Of a stretch of 64,000 bases of DNA, positions 9,836-20,100 are shown piece by piece; the stretch's first letter is position 1, and each line of letters begins with the position of its first letter. This DNA is from Clostridiaceae bacterium (GTDB lineage Bacteria; Bacillota; Clostridia; DSM-8532), in NCBI GenBank assembly GCA_012728095.1, contig JAAYFU010000027.1, positions 1 through 64,000 of the forward strand, written 5' to 3'. The position numbers and the translations under genes were made by a program. The notes beneath the pieces are model-generated. The model saw only the letters and a program-made list of their open reading frames with translations. It searched no databases and was not told the origin of the DNA.

Positions 9836-11101
9836 ATGAGCGAATATAAAAGCGGAGACCGCATTATCCTGCACATCGACGTAAACTCCGCTTTTTTGAG
9901 CTGGGAAGCTGTATACAGGCTTCAACACGGAGCAACTCTCGATCTGCGGGAAGTGCCGAGCGTTGTGGGAGGGGACGAAGAAAGTCGTCACGGAATTGTT
10001 CTGGCTAAATCTATTCCTGCCAAAAAATACGGTATCCAGACCGGCGAGGTTTTGTGGCAGGCCAGGAGCAAATGTCCTGATCTTATAATCGTACCGCCCG
10101 ATTATTCTCTGTACATGCAGTGTTCCACCGCATTAAACGATTTATTATACGAGTATTCACCTATTTTGGAGCGGTACTCTATCGATGAATATTTTCTTGA
10201 TATCACCGGGACTTTAGCTTTAAGAAAACAAAGTCCCGTGGATATTGCCCGGGAAATTGCCGACAGAGTTAAGACTGTCCTCGGATTTACCGTAAATATA
10301 GGAATTTCCTCCAACAAGCTTTTGGCCAAGATTGCCTCTGATTTTGAAAAGCCTGACAAAGTCCATACGCTTTTCCCTGATGAAATCCCGGAAAAATTGT
10401 GGGTTCTTCCGGTGAGGGATTTATTTATGGTGGGAAGGCGCACGGCCCCCAGGCTTTATCGCCTGAATATTTTTTCCATAGGACAACTTGCTCATACCGA
10501 CCCCAAATTTCTCAAAGCCCATTTTAAAAGTTTTGGGAATCTGCTCTGGCAGTATGCCAACGGTATAGATAATTCGCCGGTAAATCCTTCAAGGCCGCCT
10601 GCAAAAGGTATTGGCAACTCTACCACTACTCCTTTTGATGTTGACAACGAAAAGGAAGCCTTGTTGTTTCTCTTGTCCCTGGTAGAGACCGCTTCTTCCA
10701 GGTTGAGGGCTGCCCGGCTTCTGGCCCAGGTAGTTTCGGTATCAATACGGAAAACCGATTTGACTTTCTTTTCGCATCAAAGGAAGCTTCTTACCCCTAC
10801 AGACAACACCGAAAGTCTCTTCAAAGCCGCACGGGCTCTTTTCAGGGAACTTTGGGACGGCGCTCCCTTAAGGCATTTGGGTGTTTCTTTCTCATCCCTC
10901 TGCAACGATAGGTTTTACCAGGCTTCTATTTTTGAAGATGAAAGAATTTACCGGAAAAAATCCCTGGATTCCAGCATCGATGCTATCCGTCTTAACTACG
11001 GAAAAACTTCGGTGGTTCGCGGAAGTTTCATAAATTCGGGAATTCCTCCTCTTACAGGCGGAGTTACGGATGATTATCCGGGTATGCGGAGTCTGCTTTG
11101 A
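9836..11101 (+). CDS. dinB: DNA polymerase IV (Y-family)
   Basis: ILHIDVNSAFLSWEAV...YSIDEYFLDITG...VNIGISSNKLLAKIASDFEKPDKVH; C-terminal QASIF resembles a beta-clamp motif. Confidence 0.95.
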   Translation: MSEYKSGDRIILHIDVNSAFLSWEAVYRLQHGATLDLREVPSVVGGDEESRHGIVLAKSIPAKKYGIQTGEVLWQARSKCPDLIIVPPDYSLYMQCSTALNDLLYEYSPILERYSIDEYFLDITGTLALRKQSPVDIAREIADRVKTVLGFTVNIGISSNKLLAKIASDFEKPDKVHTLFPDEIPEKLWVLPVRDLFMVGRRTAPRLYRLNIFSIGQLAHTDPKFLKAHFKSFGNLLWQYANGIDNSPVNPSRPPAKGIGNSTTTPFDVDNEKEALLFLLSLVETASSRLRAARLLAQVVSVSIRKTDLTFFSHQRKLLTPTDNTESLFKAARALFRELWDGAPLRHLGVSFSSLCNDRFYQASIFEDERIYRKKSLDSSIDAIRLNYGKTSVVRGSFINSGIPPLTGGVTDDYPGMRSLL

Positions 11102-11119
11102 TTGTTGGGGAGTGTTGTT

Positions 11120-11383
11120 ATGAAAGTATTAATGAAAAGTGTGGATATGATTTACCTCAGCACCTGCGATGGCGTTATTACTCCTCTTAAATTCAGATGG
11201 TGCGAGGAGGGGCAGGAACCTGAAATTATCCGAATAGATCGCATATTGGACAGAAAAACTGAAAAACTTGCGGGAAATACCATGCTGGTGTTTACTGTGC
11301 AAAGCATTATAAACGGCGTTGAAAGGATTTATGAAATGAAATATGAGGTAAACACCTATAAATGGTATCTCTATAAGCTCTAG
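11120..11383 (+). CDS. small protein downstream of dinB (DUF6504-like pattern)
   Basis: ATG 11120; MKVLMKSVDMIYLSTCDGVITPLKFRWCEEGQEPEIIRIDRILDRKTEK...INGVERIYEMKYEVNTYKWYLYKL; tightly follows dinB. Confidence 0.7.
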   Translation: MKVLMKSVDMIYLSTCDGVITPLKFRWCEEGQEPEIIRIDRILDRKTEKLAGNTMLVFTVQSIINGVERIYEMKYEVNTYKWYLYKL

Positions 11384-11414
11384 CCGGGCAAGCTCTTTTT
11401 TATGTTGACTTGGC

Positions 11415-11542
11415 AAGATTCTTCGCTGACGCTCAGAATGACAGGGCAAGTGCCATTCTGAGCAAAGCGCAGCGGAGTCGAAGGATCCTGAGCATCAGCA
11501 CAAAAGATTCTTCATTCCGCTTTGCTCCATTCAGAATGACAG
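11415..11542. repeat. palindromic repeat cluster between convergent genes
   Basis: agattcttcgctgacgctcagaatgaca / tgccattctgagcaaagcgcagcggagtcgaaggatcc / agattcttcattccgctttgctccattcagaatgaca. Confidence 0.9.
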
Positions 11543-11565
11543 ATATGGAAAAACACTTATATTTA

Positions 11566-12396
11566 TCAACTGCTGGATTTTGCAAGGGGAACTTTACTAT
11601 TGTCAAAAAATGAGGCCAGGACCTTTTCCAGTTCCAATACATCTTTCATTTCAAAGTAACCTTTTTTCCCTTTAATAAAACGTATCCCCCTCAGGGCTCC
11701 ATCCGCGAACGCTTTTCGGTTGAAAGATTCGTGGATAATCTCTATTTTGTCATTTTCTCCGGCAGCCATAAGCTTATGTCTTCCGATTATGCCTCCGGCT
11801 CTGGTGGCATGAATTGGAATGGATTCGGCAACTTTCACGCCTGAATATTGTAATCCTTCCTCAACTTGATCCGCGATCTTTAACGCGGTGCCGGAAGGAG
11901 AATCTTTCTTATGCTTGTGATGGGCTTCACTTATCTCAAAATCATAATCACTTAAAATGCGTGATACTATGTTGGACAAAAGCATCATCACATTTACTCC
12001 CACTGTGATATTGGGCGCATAGAGAATTCCTGAGCCGTTCTTTTTCGCCAGGACCTTCATCCTCATAATATCAGTCTTTGAAAAGCCGGTTGTTCCAATA
12101 ACAATAGCAGCTTTATTTTCCGAAATAACCGATATATAATTCATCGTCGCTTTATGATTGGAAAAGTCAACGAAAACATCAGGTTTAAACTTTTCAATAA
12201 CATAATTTACCTGACTTGAAGTATAAACTTTTATTCCGGTTTCGGGCAATCCCAGAATTTCTCCGATATCTTTTCCGGCTTTGCTTGAAAAATCTGAGCA
12301 AATAGCCGCCACAAGTTTCATATCCCGCTGTTTCATTATAATCCGCGCAATTTCGCTTCCTGTTCTGCCAAGACCAATCAGACACACTTTGGTCAT
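11566..12396 (-). CDS. dapB: 4-hydroxy-tetrahydrodipicolinate reductase-like protein
   Basis: MTKVCLIGLGRTGSEIARIIM...VFVDFSNHKATMNYI...VIGTTGFS...ITVGVNVMMLL...EISEAHHKHKKDSPSGTALKIAD. Confidence 0.85.
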   Translation of the reverse strand: MTKVCLIGLGRTGSEIARIIMKQRDMKLVAAICSDFSSKAGKDIGEILGLPETGIKVYTSSQVNYVIEKFKPDVFVDFSNHKATMNYISVISENKAAIVIGTTGFSKTDIMRMKVLAKKNGSGILYAPNITVGVNVMMLLSNIVSRILSDYDFEISEAHHKHKKDSPSGTALKIADQVEEGLQYSGVKVAESIPIHATRAGGIIGRHKLMAAGENDKIEIIHESFNRKAFADGALRGIRFIKGKKGYFEMKDVLELEKVLASFFDNSKVPLAKSSS

Positions 12397-12477
12397 AAAA
12401 TCTACCTCCAATCTTTTTACCGAATATTATTGGATCGCGATTTTATGACGTTCATAGCATAATTACCACCCTCTCTT

Positions 12478-12600
12478 TCAACGCTTACGAGATTAGCTGA
12501 CGGGTTCGGATTGAAAGAGAATAACCCTACCGGTAATACCGGATTCACCCCATATGTTGGTTTTCCCGCTCTTTGATAAACAAAGATTCAGCGTTTATTT
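12478..12600 (-). ncRNA. cyclic-di-AMP riboswitch (ydaO/yuaA class)
   Basis: Minus strand AAACGCTGAATC...GAGCGGGAAAACCAA...GGGGTGAATCC...GGTAGGG...TCCGAACCCGTCAGCTAATCTCGTAAGCGTT; P1 AACGCT/AGCGTT. Confidence 0.92.
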
Positions 12601-12988
12601 GGCAGATTAATTATTCAGATATGTCGCACCATATAGAGATGCTAAAAAAATATGTAACAATGAAATATAATATTCGCAGTATTTTAAGCTGTATTATTTT
12701 AGCATAAAATTTCTGCATGGTCAAATTTCCTGCTATGAACTATTCCGGACAGATCGCCTAAATTCTGAAAATTATGCAATTATTCAATATCCATATTTCA
12801 TCTGTTAAGTATAAAAATCAAATTAATAATAATTATTGCTATACTTTTGTGCCGGATTCTTTTATAATAAATTATTAGGGTCTGCAGCTTACAGCCATCA
12901 GGCAATATGAGGTTGCTTTTGCCGGTGTAATATATATTTTACCGTTTAAAATCAAAATATTTATTCAACATGAAAGCGAGTGCAGATT

Positions 12989-14005
12989 ATGAATATAAAA
13001 TCCTGCAAAATACCTGCAAATTATAAATCTGTTTTGAATCTTAGGGATACGGAAATCGCCATAAAAAAAATAAAGGATTTTTTTGAAAACGCTTTGGCTA
13101 AAGAGTTGAATCTTACCCGTGTTTCGGCTCCGCTTTTCGTGCGGCCTGAAACGGGTCTGAATGATAATCTCAGCGGTGTTGAAAGACCTGTTTCCTTTGA
13201 CGCAAAGTATGTGGATCAGGCAACTGTAGAGATTGTACAATCTCTTGCCAAATGGAAAAGGATGGCCTTGGGTCGATACGGCTTTTCCCTCGGCGAGGGT
13301 CTCTATACCGACATGAATGCTATACGCCGGGACGAAGAACCTGATAATCTTCATTCCATTTACGTTGATCAATGGGACTGGGAATTGATTATTTCCAGGG
13401 AAGATCGTAACCTGGAAACATTGAAAAAAGTTGTTGAACGGATATATAAAGTTTTTAAGCTTTCTGAAGATTATATTGTAAGCGAGTATCCCGTTTTAAC
13501 CCGGTATTTGACCGATAATATAACATTCATAACATCTCAGGAACTGGAGGATCTTTATCCCGATTATACTCCGAAAGAACGCGAACATGCCTTCACTAAG
13601 GCTTACGGGTCAACCTGCCTGATGCAAATAGGAGATAAGCTTAAATCCGGAAAACCGCATGATACAAGGGCTCCCGATTATGATGACTGGAATCTTAACT
13701 GCGATATCCTTTTTTATTATCCGGTACTTGATACCGCGTTTGAGATATCATCCATGGGTATTCGCGTAGATGAAGAATCTTTACGTTCCCAGCTTAAAAA
13801 GGCCGGCTGTGAAGAGAGAAGCAAATTGCCTTTCCACAGCGATATCCTCAATAAAAGACTTCCTTATACCATTGGCGGCGGTATTGGACAGTCCCGCATT
13901 TGTATGTTCCTGCTGGGCAAAGCTCATATCGGAGAAGTCCAGGCATCCATTTGGCCTGAAGAAATGCAGAAATGCTGCCAGGAAAACGGCATAATTCTTC
14001 TTTAA
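12989..14005 (+). CDS. asnA: aspartate--ammonia ligase
   Basis: [32 protein letters not shown]...QWDWE...[27 protein letters not shown]. Confidence 0.95.
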   Translation: MNIKSCKIPANYKSVLNLRDTEIAIKKIKDFFENALAKELNLTRVSAPLFVRPETGLNDNLSGVERPVSFDAKYVDQATVEIVQSLAKWKRMALGRYGFSLGEGLYTDMNAIRRDEEPDNLHSIYVDQWDWELIISREDRNLETLKKVVERIYKVFKLSEDYIVSEYPVLTRYLTDNITFITSQELEDLYPDYTPKEREHAFTKAYGSTCLMQIGDKLKSGKPHDTRAPDYDDWNLNCDILFYYPVLDTAFEISSMGIRVDEESLRSQLKKAGCEERSKLPFHSDILNKRLPYTIGGGIGQSRICMFLLGKAHIGEVQASIWPEEMQKCCQENGIILL

Positions 14006-14144
14006 AAGAGTTATTGCCATTTTTCAATTTTTGACATATTAATAAATACTGTGAATAATAAAATTTATTGTGAAACTTGACATATATCGATAAAAAATTT
14101 AAAATTTACTTATATTATATAAAACAAAATAGGGGGAATTATCT

Positions 14145-14390
14145 ATGAAAGCAACCGGAATGATTCGGAGTCTTGATCAACTGGGCAGAATTGTTATACC
14201 CATCGAGTTAAGACGGGTTCTGGACATTGAAATCGGAGACGGGTTGGAATTCTATTCTGACGAAGACTCCATCGTTTTAAAGAAATATGAGCCCGCTTGC
14301 ATTTTCTGCAACAATGCAAAAGACATTAAGTCTTATAGAGGAAAAAATGTTTGCGGTGAATGTTACTCCGAGTTAAAAAAATTCATATAA
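14145..14390 (+). CDS. AbrB/SpoVT-family transcriptional regulator
   Basis: MKATGMIRSLDQLGRIVIPIELRRVLDIEIGDGLEFY swapped-hairpin motif; C-terminal zinc-ribbon-like CxxC pairs. Confidence 0.93.
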   Translation: MKATGMIRSLDQLGRIVIPIELRRVLDIEIGDGLEFYSDEDSIVLKKYEPACIFCNNAKDIKSYRGKNVCGECYSELKKFI

Positions 14391-14400
14391 AGAATTGCGA

Positions 14401-14429
14401 AAAAGACTGCCAGAAAGGCAGTCTTTTTT
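14401..14429. terminator. Rho-independent terminator
   Basis: AAAAGACTGCC-AGAAA-GGCAGTCTTTTTT. Confidence 0.85.
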
Positions 14430-15252
14430 AATCGCCGGAATCTTCGTTATATAACTTGTTGATTACTTTCATTTCAGGGATATTTTTGTCTTTTTTTGTT
14501 AAACATTCAATACTGTTTTTTGACAAATTAATATAATATTCTCCCAATAAGAGATCCTCCGCCGTAGTAAGCTTAATATTCCTGCTGCTGCCTTCGAACA
14601 TTAAAACCTTAAAGCCCGCGGCTTCAGCCAATTCTGCGTCATCAGTTCCAAAAATGCCCTTTTCCCTGGCCTTTTCATAGGCCTCTGTTATGATGTTCTT
14701 CTTGAAAGACTGGGGGGTTTGCGCATGCCAAACGGTCTTTCTATCTGGCGTCGATAAAACCGTATTCCCGGCGTCAACAATTTTTATCGTATCCCTGGCA
14801 GGCAGGCCGGCACATGCGGCACCGGCTTTTTGTGCGTATATTATGCTTTTTTCAATAACCTCCCGATCCACAAACGGCCTTGCCCCATCATGGATAAGTA
14901 CGATATCCGTTTCTTCCGGCAGAGCCTTAAGCCCGTTATATACCGAATCCTGCCGGCTGTCTCCGCCATTTTCCATGATAAGTTTGATCTTGTCGGTATA
15001 AGGTTCGCAGATGCCCACCATGGCTTCCCTGTCTTCGGGGTTTATTACAAGAACTAAAGTATCAATCAGATTTGACAATGCAAATTCCCGGATAGTCCAC
15101 TCAATAACCGGCCTTCCCTGCAAATTTGCCAGAACTTTATTGAAACCGAGACCCATGCGGCTGCCTTTACCCGCGGCCACAATAATGGCGCCTACGGCGC
15201 CTTTTTCTCTTCTTAAAATATTAGCTTTGGTTATATTATTAATTTCAGGCAT
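14428..15252 (-). CDS. ispD: 2-C-methyl-D-erythritol 4-phosphate cytidylyltransferase
   Basis: AIIVAAGKGSRMGLGFNKVLANLQGRPVIEWT...VLIHDGARPFV...HAQTPQSFK. Confidence 0.93.
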   Translation of the reverse strand: MPEINNITKANILRREKGAVGAIIVAAGKGSRMGLGFNKVLANLQGRPVIEWTIREFALSNLIDTLVLVINPEDREAMVGICEPYTDKIKLIMENGGDSRQDSVYNGLKALPEETDIVLIHDGARPFVDREVIEKSIIYAQKAGAACAGLPARDTIKIVDAGNTVLSTPDRKTVWHAQTPQSFKKNIITEAYEKAREKGIFGTDDAELAEAAGFKVLMFEGSSRNIKLTTAEDLLLGEYYINLSKNSIECLTKKDKNIPEMKVINKLYNEDSGD

Positions 15253-15268
15253 ATGCTCTCCTTCTGTA

Positions 15269-16354
15269 TTATTCACAAGCCGAATTTGCCAAAGAAAGAT
15301 GAACATTTTTCAATTTACCGAAAATCATACGCCCGGCAGATGTCTGGAGAACGCTTACCACAATCACGTCAACCAGTTGACCCTTATACTTATAGGCCTG
15401 TTCTACCACAACCATGGTTCCGTCTTCCAGGTAGCCTATACCCTGACCGCTCTCTTTGCCTTCCTTAACTATACGAATTGTCATTTCCTCCCCGGACACC
15501 GCTATGGGCTTCATGGAATTGGCCAGATCATTTATATTCAGCACCTCGATACCCCTGATTGCCGCGACCTTCCCCAGGTTATAGTCATTGGTAATGATCT
15601 TTGCCCCTAATTCCTTTGCTCTCGATAAAAGCTGTTCATCCACTTCAACTTGTGAATCTTTTTCTGTATTATCTATTGTTATGGGAAACTTGGCATCACT
15701 TTTCAGCATATTTAAAACATCAAGTCCCCGGCGTCCTTTTGCCCTGATCAAATCATCAGGCGAATCGGCCAGATGGCGAAGCTCCTCCAGCACAAAGCCG
15801 GGAATTACGAGTTCTCCTTCCAGGAAGCCTGTCCGGCTTAAATCCAGGATGCGGCCGTCTATAATAACACTGGTATCCAATAGCTTAACTCCGCCTGATT
15901 TTGAGGTTTTTTTCCTGCTCAAAGCTCCGTCGAAAATGTTTTCGTTTTTTTTGACAACGGTAAAATAAATACCGCAAATCCCAAACAGAATATTTATTAA
16001 TATTGATAAAGGCACTCCAATCAATTCTATTTTTACAATAGGAATTGAAATAAGATTGGCGATTATTAATCCTGCAATAAGGCCACAGGCTCCTATCATC
16101 AGTTCGTACAGCGTGATTTTTTGCAGGGATTCTTCTATCTTGTCAACAAAATCCGCCGAAACGGCAATAACCTTTTCTCCAAGAAAAAACATCCCGATAC
16201 CCAGAATAACGGCTGCGACTATATACAGCCCAATCTCATACAAAGTACCGAGATGTACCTTTATACCGCTTCGAACCATTAATAATCGTACCAGGGATAT
16301 CCCTGTTAACGCTCCTGTAAGCCCAAATGCATATTTTAAGATTTTCTCTAGCAT
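15269..16354 (-). CDS. PIN/TRAM-domain membrane protein (YacL-like)
   Basis: N-terminal TM helices, PIN domain KLLDTSVIIDGRILDLSRTGFLEGELVIPGFVLEEL, C-terminal TRAM GQGIGYLEDGTMVVVE. Confidence 0.92.
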   Translation of the reverse strand: MLEKILKYAFGLTGALTGISLVRLLMVRSGIKVHLGTLYEIGLYIVAAVILGIGMFFLGEKVIAVSADFVDKIEESLQKITLYELMIGACGLIAGLIIANLISIPIVKIELIGVPLSILINILFGICGIYFTVVKKNENIFDGALSRKKTSKSGGVKLLDTSVIIDGRILDLSRTGFLEGELVIPGFVLEELRHLADSPDDLIRAKGRRGLDVLNMLKSDAKFPITIDNTEKDSQVEVDEQLLSRAKELGAKIITNDYNLGKVAAIRGIEVLNINDLANSMKPIAVSGEEMTIRIVKEGKESGQGIGYLEDGTMVVVEQAYKYKGQLVDVIVVSVLQTSAGRMIFGKLKNVHLSLANSACE

Positions 16355-16379
16355 ACAAACTCCCTTTGAAAGGTTAATA

Positions 16380-16859
16380 TCATGTTGATATTCTTTCATT
16401 AATTATATCTTCAACATCCACAGGGCTCATGTTTTTTGCCAAAACCAATTCACTTATCAAAATCTGTTTGGCGCTGTTCAGCATTTTTCGTTCGCCGGTA
16501 GACAAGCCTTTACGTTTCTCCCTTGTTAAAAGGCTCTTCACCACTTCAGCAACTTCAAATATGTTGCCGCTTTTTATTTTTGACATGTTTTCACGATATC
16601 TTTTATTCCAGTTTGACGTTTGTTGAGTGCATTTTTCTTTCAAAGATTCAAATACTTTATCAGCGTCGTTTTTATCTATGACATCCCTTATTCCAATGCT
16701 GTCAACACTGTTGATAGGAATCATAACCTTCATGTCTCCGATAGGCATTTTCATTACATAATACCTTTTCTTTTCACCAAGAATTTCTTTTTCTTCTATG
16801 GATTCGATTATTCCTGCGCCATGCATGGGATAAACGATTTTGTCACCTATACTGAACAT
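16380..16859 (-). CDS. CarD/CdnL-family transcriptional regulator
   Basis: MFSIGDKIVYPMHGAGIIESIEEKEILGEKKRYYVMKMPIGDMKVMIP. Confidence 0.93.
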   Translation of the reverse strand: MFSIGDKIVYPMHGAGIIESIEEKEILGEKKRYYVMKMPIGDMKVMIPINSVDSIGIRDVIDKNDADKVFESLKEKCTQQTSNWNKRYRENMSKIKSGNIFEVAEVVKSLLTREKRKGLSTGERKMLNSAKQILISELVLAKNMSPVDVEDIINERIST

Positions 16860-17166
16860 AATGTCTTTTGCTCCTTTTTATCATACATATACACAAAAAT
16901 TCTTGCCTGATTTTTTATCAGTTGCGTGTCTTTAATAATCAAATGTATGTATGGAGCTTTTTAATAAAGTCATTAACGTGATTTTTCAGAAGATTTAATA
17001 TTAATATTCAGTATACACTAACGGTTGGCAAAAGTCAAAACGTGGAGACCAAGAGCCTTTATTTTCAAGCTTTTCGTGTATAAAAACCGTTTATATTAAC
17101 TATTCCCTTTTTTTAGAATTTTAATCTTTTCTAACTCTTTAATTTAAAATTTATTAATATTAATGT

Positions 17167-20100
17167 TCAGTTATTCATATTATCGATGATAAACGGTCTA
17201 AGCCTTTCAAACTCGGAAATTACATTGTGATAACGCTTCCTGATACTTGCCTGGCTGGATTTCACACGAGCCTCAATGTCTTCAATATATTCTTCTGTCA
17301 GTTCGATCATAGGGAGATATAAATCCTCAGTTTTACTTATTTCTCTAAGTTCAACCAGGATGTTTCTGCATGAAGTATCATAGTCCTGGCATTTTTGATC
17401 CATAAGCGAAGCCAAAATATCTGCCAATTTGATCATATTCGCTCCGCTTATTATATCTTTGACCATAAGCATATGATTATCTGACAATATCTCGGCTCCG
17501 ATCATGGCATCAAACATACTCATAATATCTACAAGCTCTGCTTCCTTAAAAATAATACTTATTTTTTTAACGGCTTCGGTTAACAGTTTGTGAAGCTCAA
17601 GGGGAGAATTGGTTTTTTCAAAGGATTCCTCATTGAAGGTGAGCATGCCGATATTGTATAGCAAAGCCGCAGCACGTACCTTTTCCATGGTATTCCAGTT
17701 TTGCTTTGTTATTTGTCCCAGCAGGTCAGCTATTATTTCCATTGTTCTGGCATGAGAAAAATTATTGGGAGACCTGAAAGTCACGGCATACACAAGAGTT
17801 CTCAATAAACTCATTATCTCAGCCTTACTTAGTTTTATCGCTCCTATATACGACAGCAGTTCAGCCTTGTACTCGTCGGTTGTAATATGGTTTAGCACGT
17901 TTTCTTCATATAACTGTTCCAAAACCTTTTTATACTCCGGCTTATAGCTTTTTTCCCCGATTTTTTCAGTAATTTTTTTATTAATATCTTTTTTCCTGCT
18001 ATTTACAATAACATCGGCAATATCTGCCGCCATGGACAGAAGATATGCTTCGTCAGGAACGGGAATATCGTCAATAATTCTCTTACTGCCATATTCATTA
18101 TTTTGGTAGAGAATAATTGCTGCAAAATCAGGATAAGGGGAAAACTCTTTAAACAGCAAATATGCAAAAATACTGTGATTATCCCTTTCTTTGCTCTCCG
18201 GTATACAAGCTTCTTTATAGCCGGTTAAAAGAATTCCCGTTTCATGGAATATGGTTGTTATAATTAAATTTGAAAACCTGTCCTCATCAATATTAAGGCG
18301 CCTGCCCAGCTTTATCATCAAGTAAACAATAACAGAGAGACGCCTTGCGTAATTCTCATTTATAATTGCAAGGGATTTTTCCATTATAATATACAGTTGC
18401 CTTAAATCAATATTTTTGTTTCGAATAATTCCTTTGATTATTCTTTTTGCCCTTATATCAGGTTCGGTTATTGTTTTATTCGGTAATCCCATAAAGAAAC
18501 CCTGCGCGTAATCCACACCCATGCGGCATAGAGTTTCAAGCTCTTCCTGTGTCTCAACTCCTTCGGCCAGAACACGGGCACCGCGATAGCGGGCGTAGCT
18601 GATTATATCTTCAAGCATATGTTGTTTTCTTAAGTCCTCATTAATTCCCCTGACCAATTCCCTGTCAATCTTGATAAAATCAGGTTCAAGCGCCAGAAGC
18701 GCCAAATGATTCGAATACCCTGATCCGAAATCATCCAGGGCAAACTTGGCTCCGGCTTTTTTAACAAAAGACCTCCTGAGGTTTATAGCGTCAGGATCCA
18801 TACGGTTTCTCTCAACAACTTCAAAAACTACGTTCATATGGCTCAAATACCTGTCCCTGATATCGTTATAGTCTTTTTCATCAAGGGTCGAATAAGGGGC
18901 TGTGTTAATAAACAGGTAATGATCCTTGTACTTGGGAGCACGGGTCATGTAAGCATCAAGGGCATTATATACCATTCTTCTTTCCAATATTACATAATGG
19001 CCTGACGCTTCAGCATCATCTATCAGCTCTAAAATGTTTTTATAAGCAGGATTTGTAGGCCGGGACAAAGCCTCGAATCCGAAAAGTTCTCCCGTACTCA
19101 AAGATAAAATCGGCTGGAATAAGACGGTTAATTGATTTGTATCAATGATATCTTTAATCAGTGTACGTCTCAGGGTTGCCTTATAGGACTCTTCAAATCG
19201 CTCATAATTAAATTCATTCGGGCTCATCGCCACTTCCCTCAACGCTTCATGTTCCGCAAACGCAGCAAACTCAAGCAACTCTGAGGGTGTATTGCCATGT
19301 ATCTTTGATGCCGCATAGCCCATTACCATCGGGAAAGTAGCCATTATACCATCTACTTCACCTACGTATTTCCCTATCTTTTCGGCGATGGCAGCGGCTT
19401 CTTTTTCAAATACTTTTAAGTCTTTTACACCTTTCACTATAACAAGAAAATCAGACCCCCACCATCTGATTGGAATCATGTCATCGGTTATAAATTTTTT
19501 CATGACCTCAGCACACACACGTATATAGTTGTTTCCTGAGACCATTCCGAAGCGTTCCTGAAATTCCTGATATTTTGTAAGGCCTATGTAAACAAATACT
19601 ACATGTTCATCCTCTTTACACTCGGCTATTGCTTTCCCGCCAACCTCGGATAAAGCGTTACGGTTATAAAAACCGGTTATATTATCGTGCAGAATGCGTT
19701 CTTTTTCAGCAATGCGAATATTTACTTCTCTTGTGATATCAGTAACGGCTCCGGTTATTCTTGTTTTATCCTGGGTCGGGCGTCCCCAGAATTTCAGCCA
19801 GTGAATTTCTCCGTCTTTCCCCCTCACGCTGCATTCAAAATTCATATCGCATTCTTCTTTAATGCATCTTTCCACATGGCTGTAATAATCGGTTAATTTA
19901 ATACTGAATTGGAAATTCTTAAAAAGATCTTCCGCGGTAATTTCCGTAGCTTCATTTTCAGCCGATAAAGCGGTAATCATACCCGAAATAAAAGTAAAAT
20001 ATGAAGCATTAACATCATATTCGAAAAAGTCAAATATAAGTTCTGCGTCTCTGAGAGTCCGCATTTGCCTGTAAAACTCGGATATGTTTTCTGAAAGCCT

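Noticed and set aside
11410-11642. ORFs 11410-11613 (+) and 11433-11642 (-)
   Set aside because: They translate the palindromic repeat cluster and the 3' end of dapB; not genuine coding regions.
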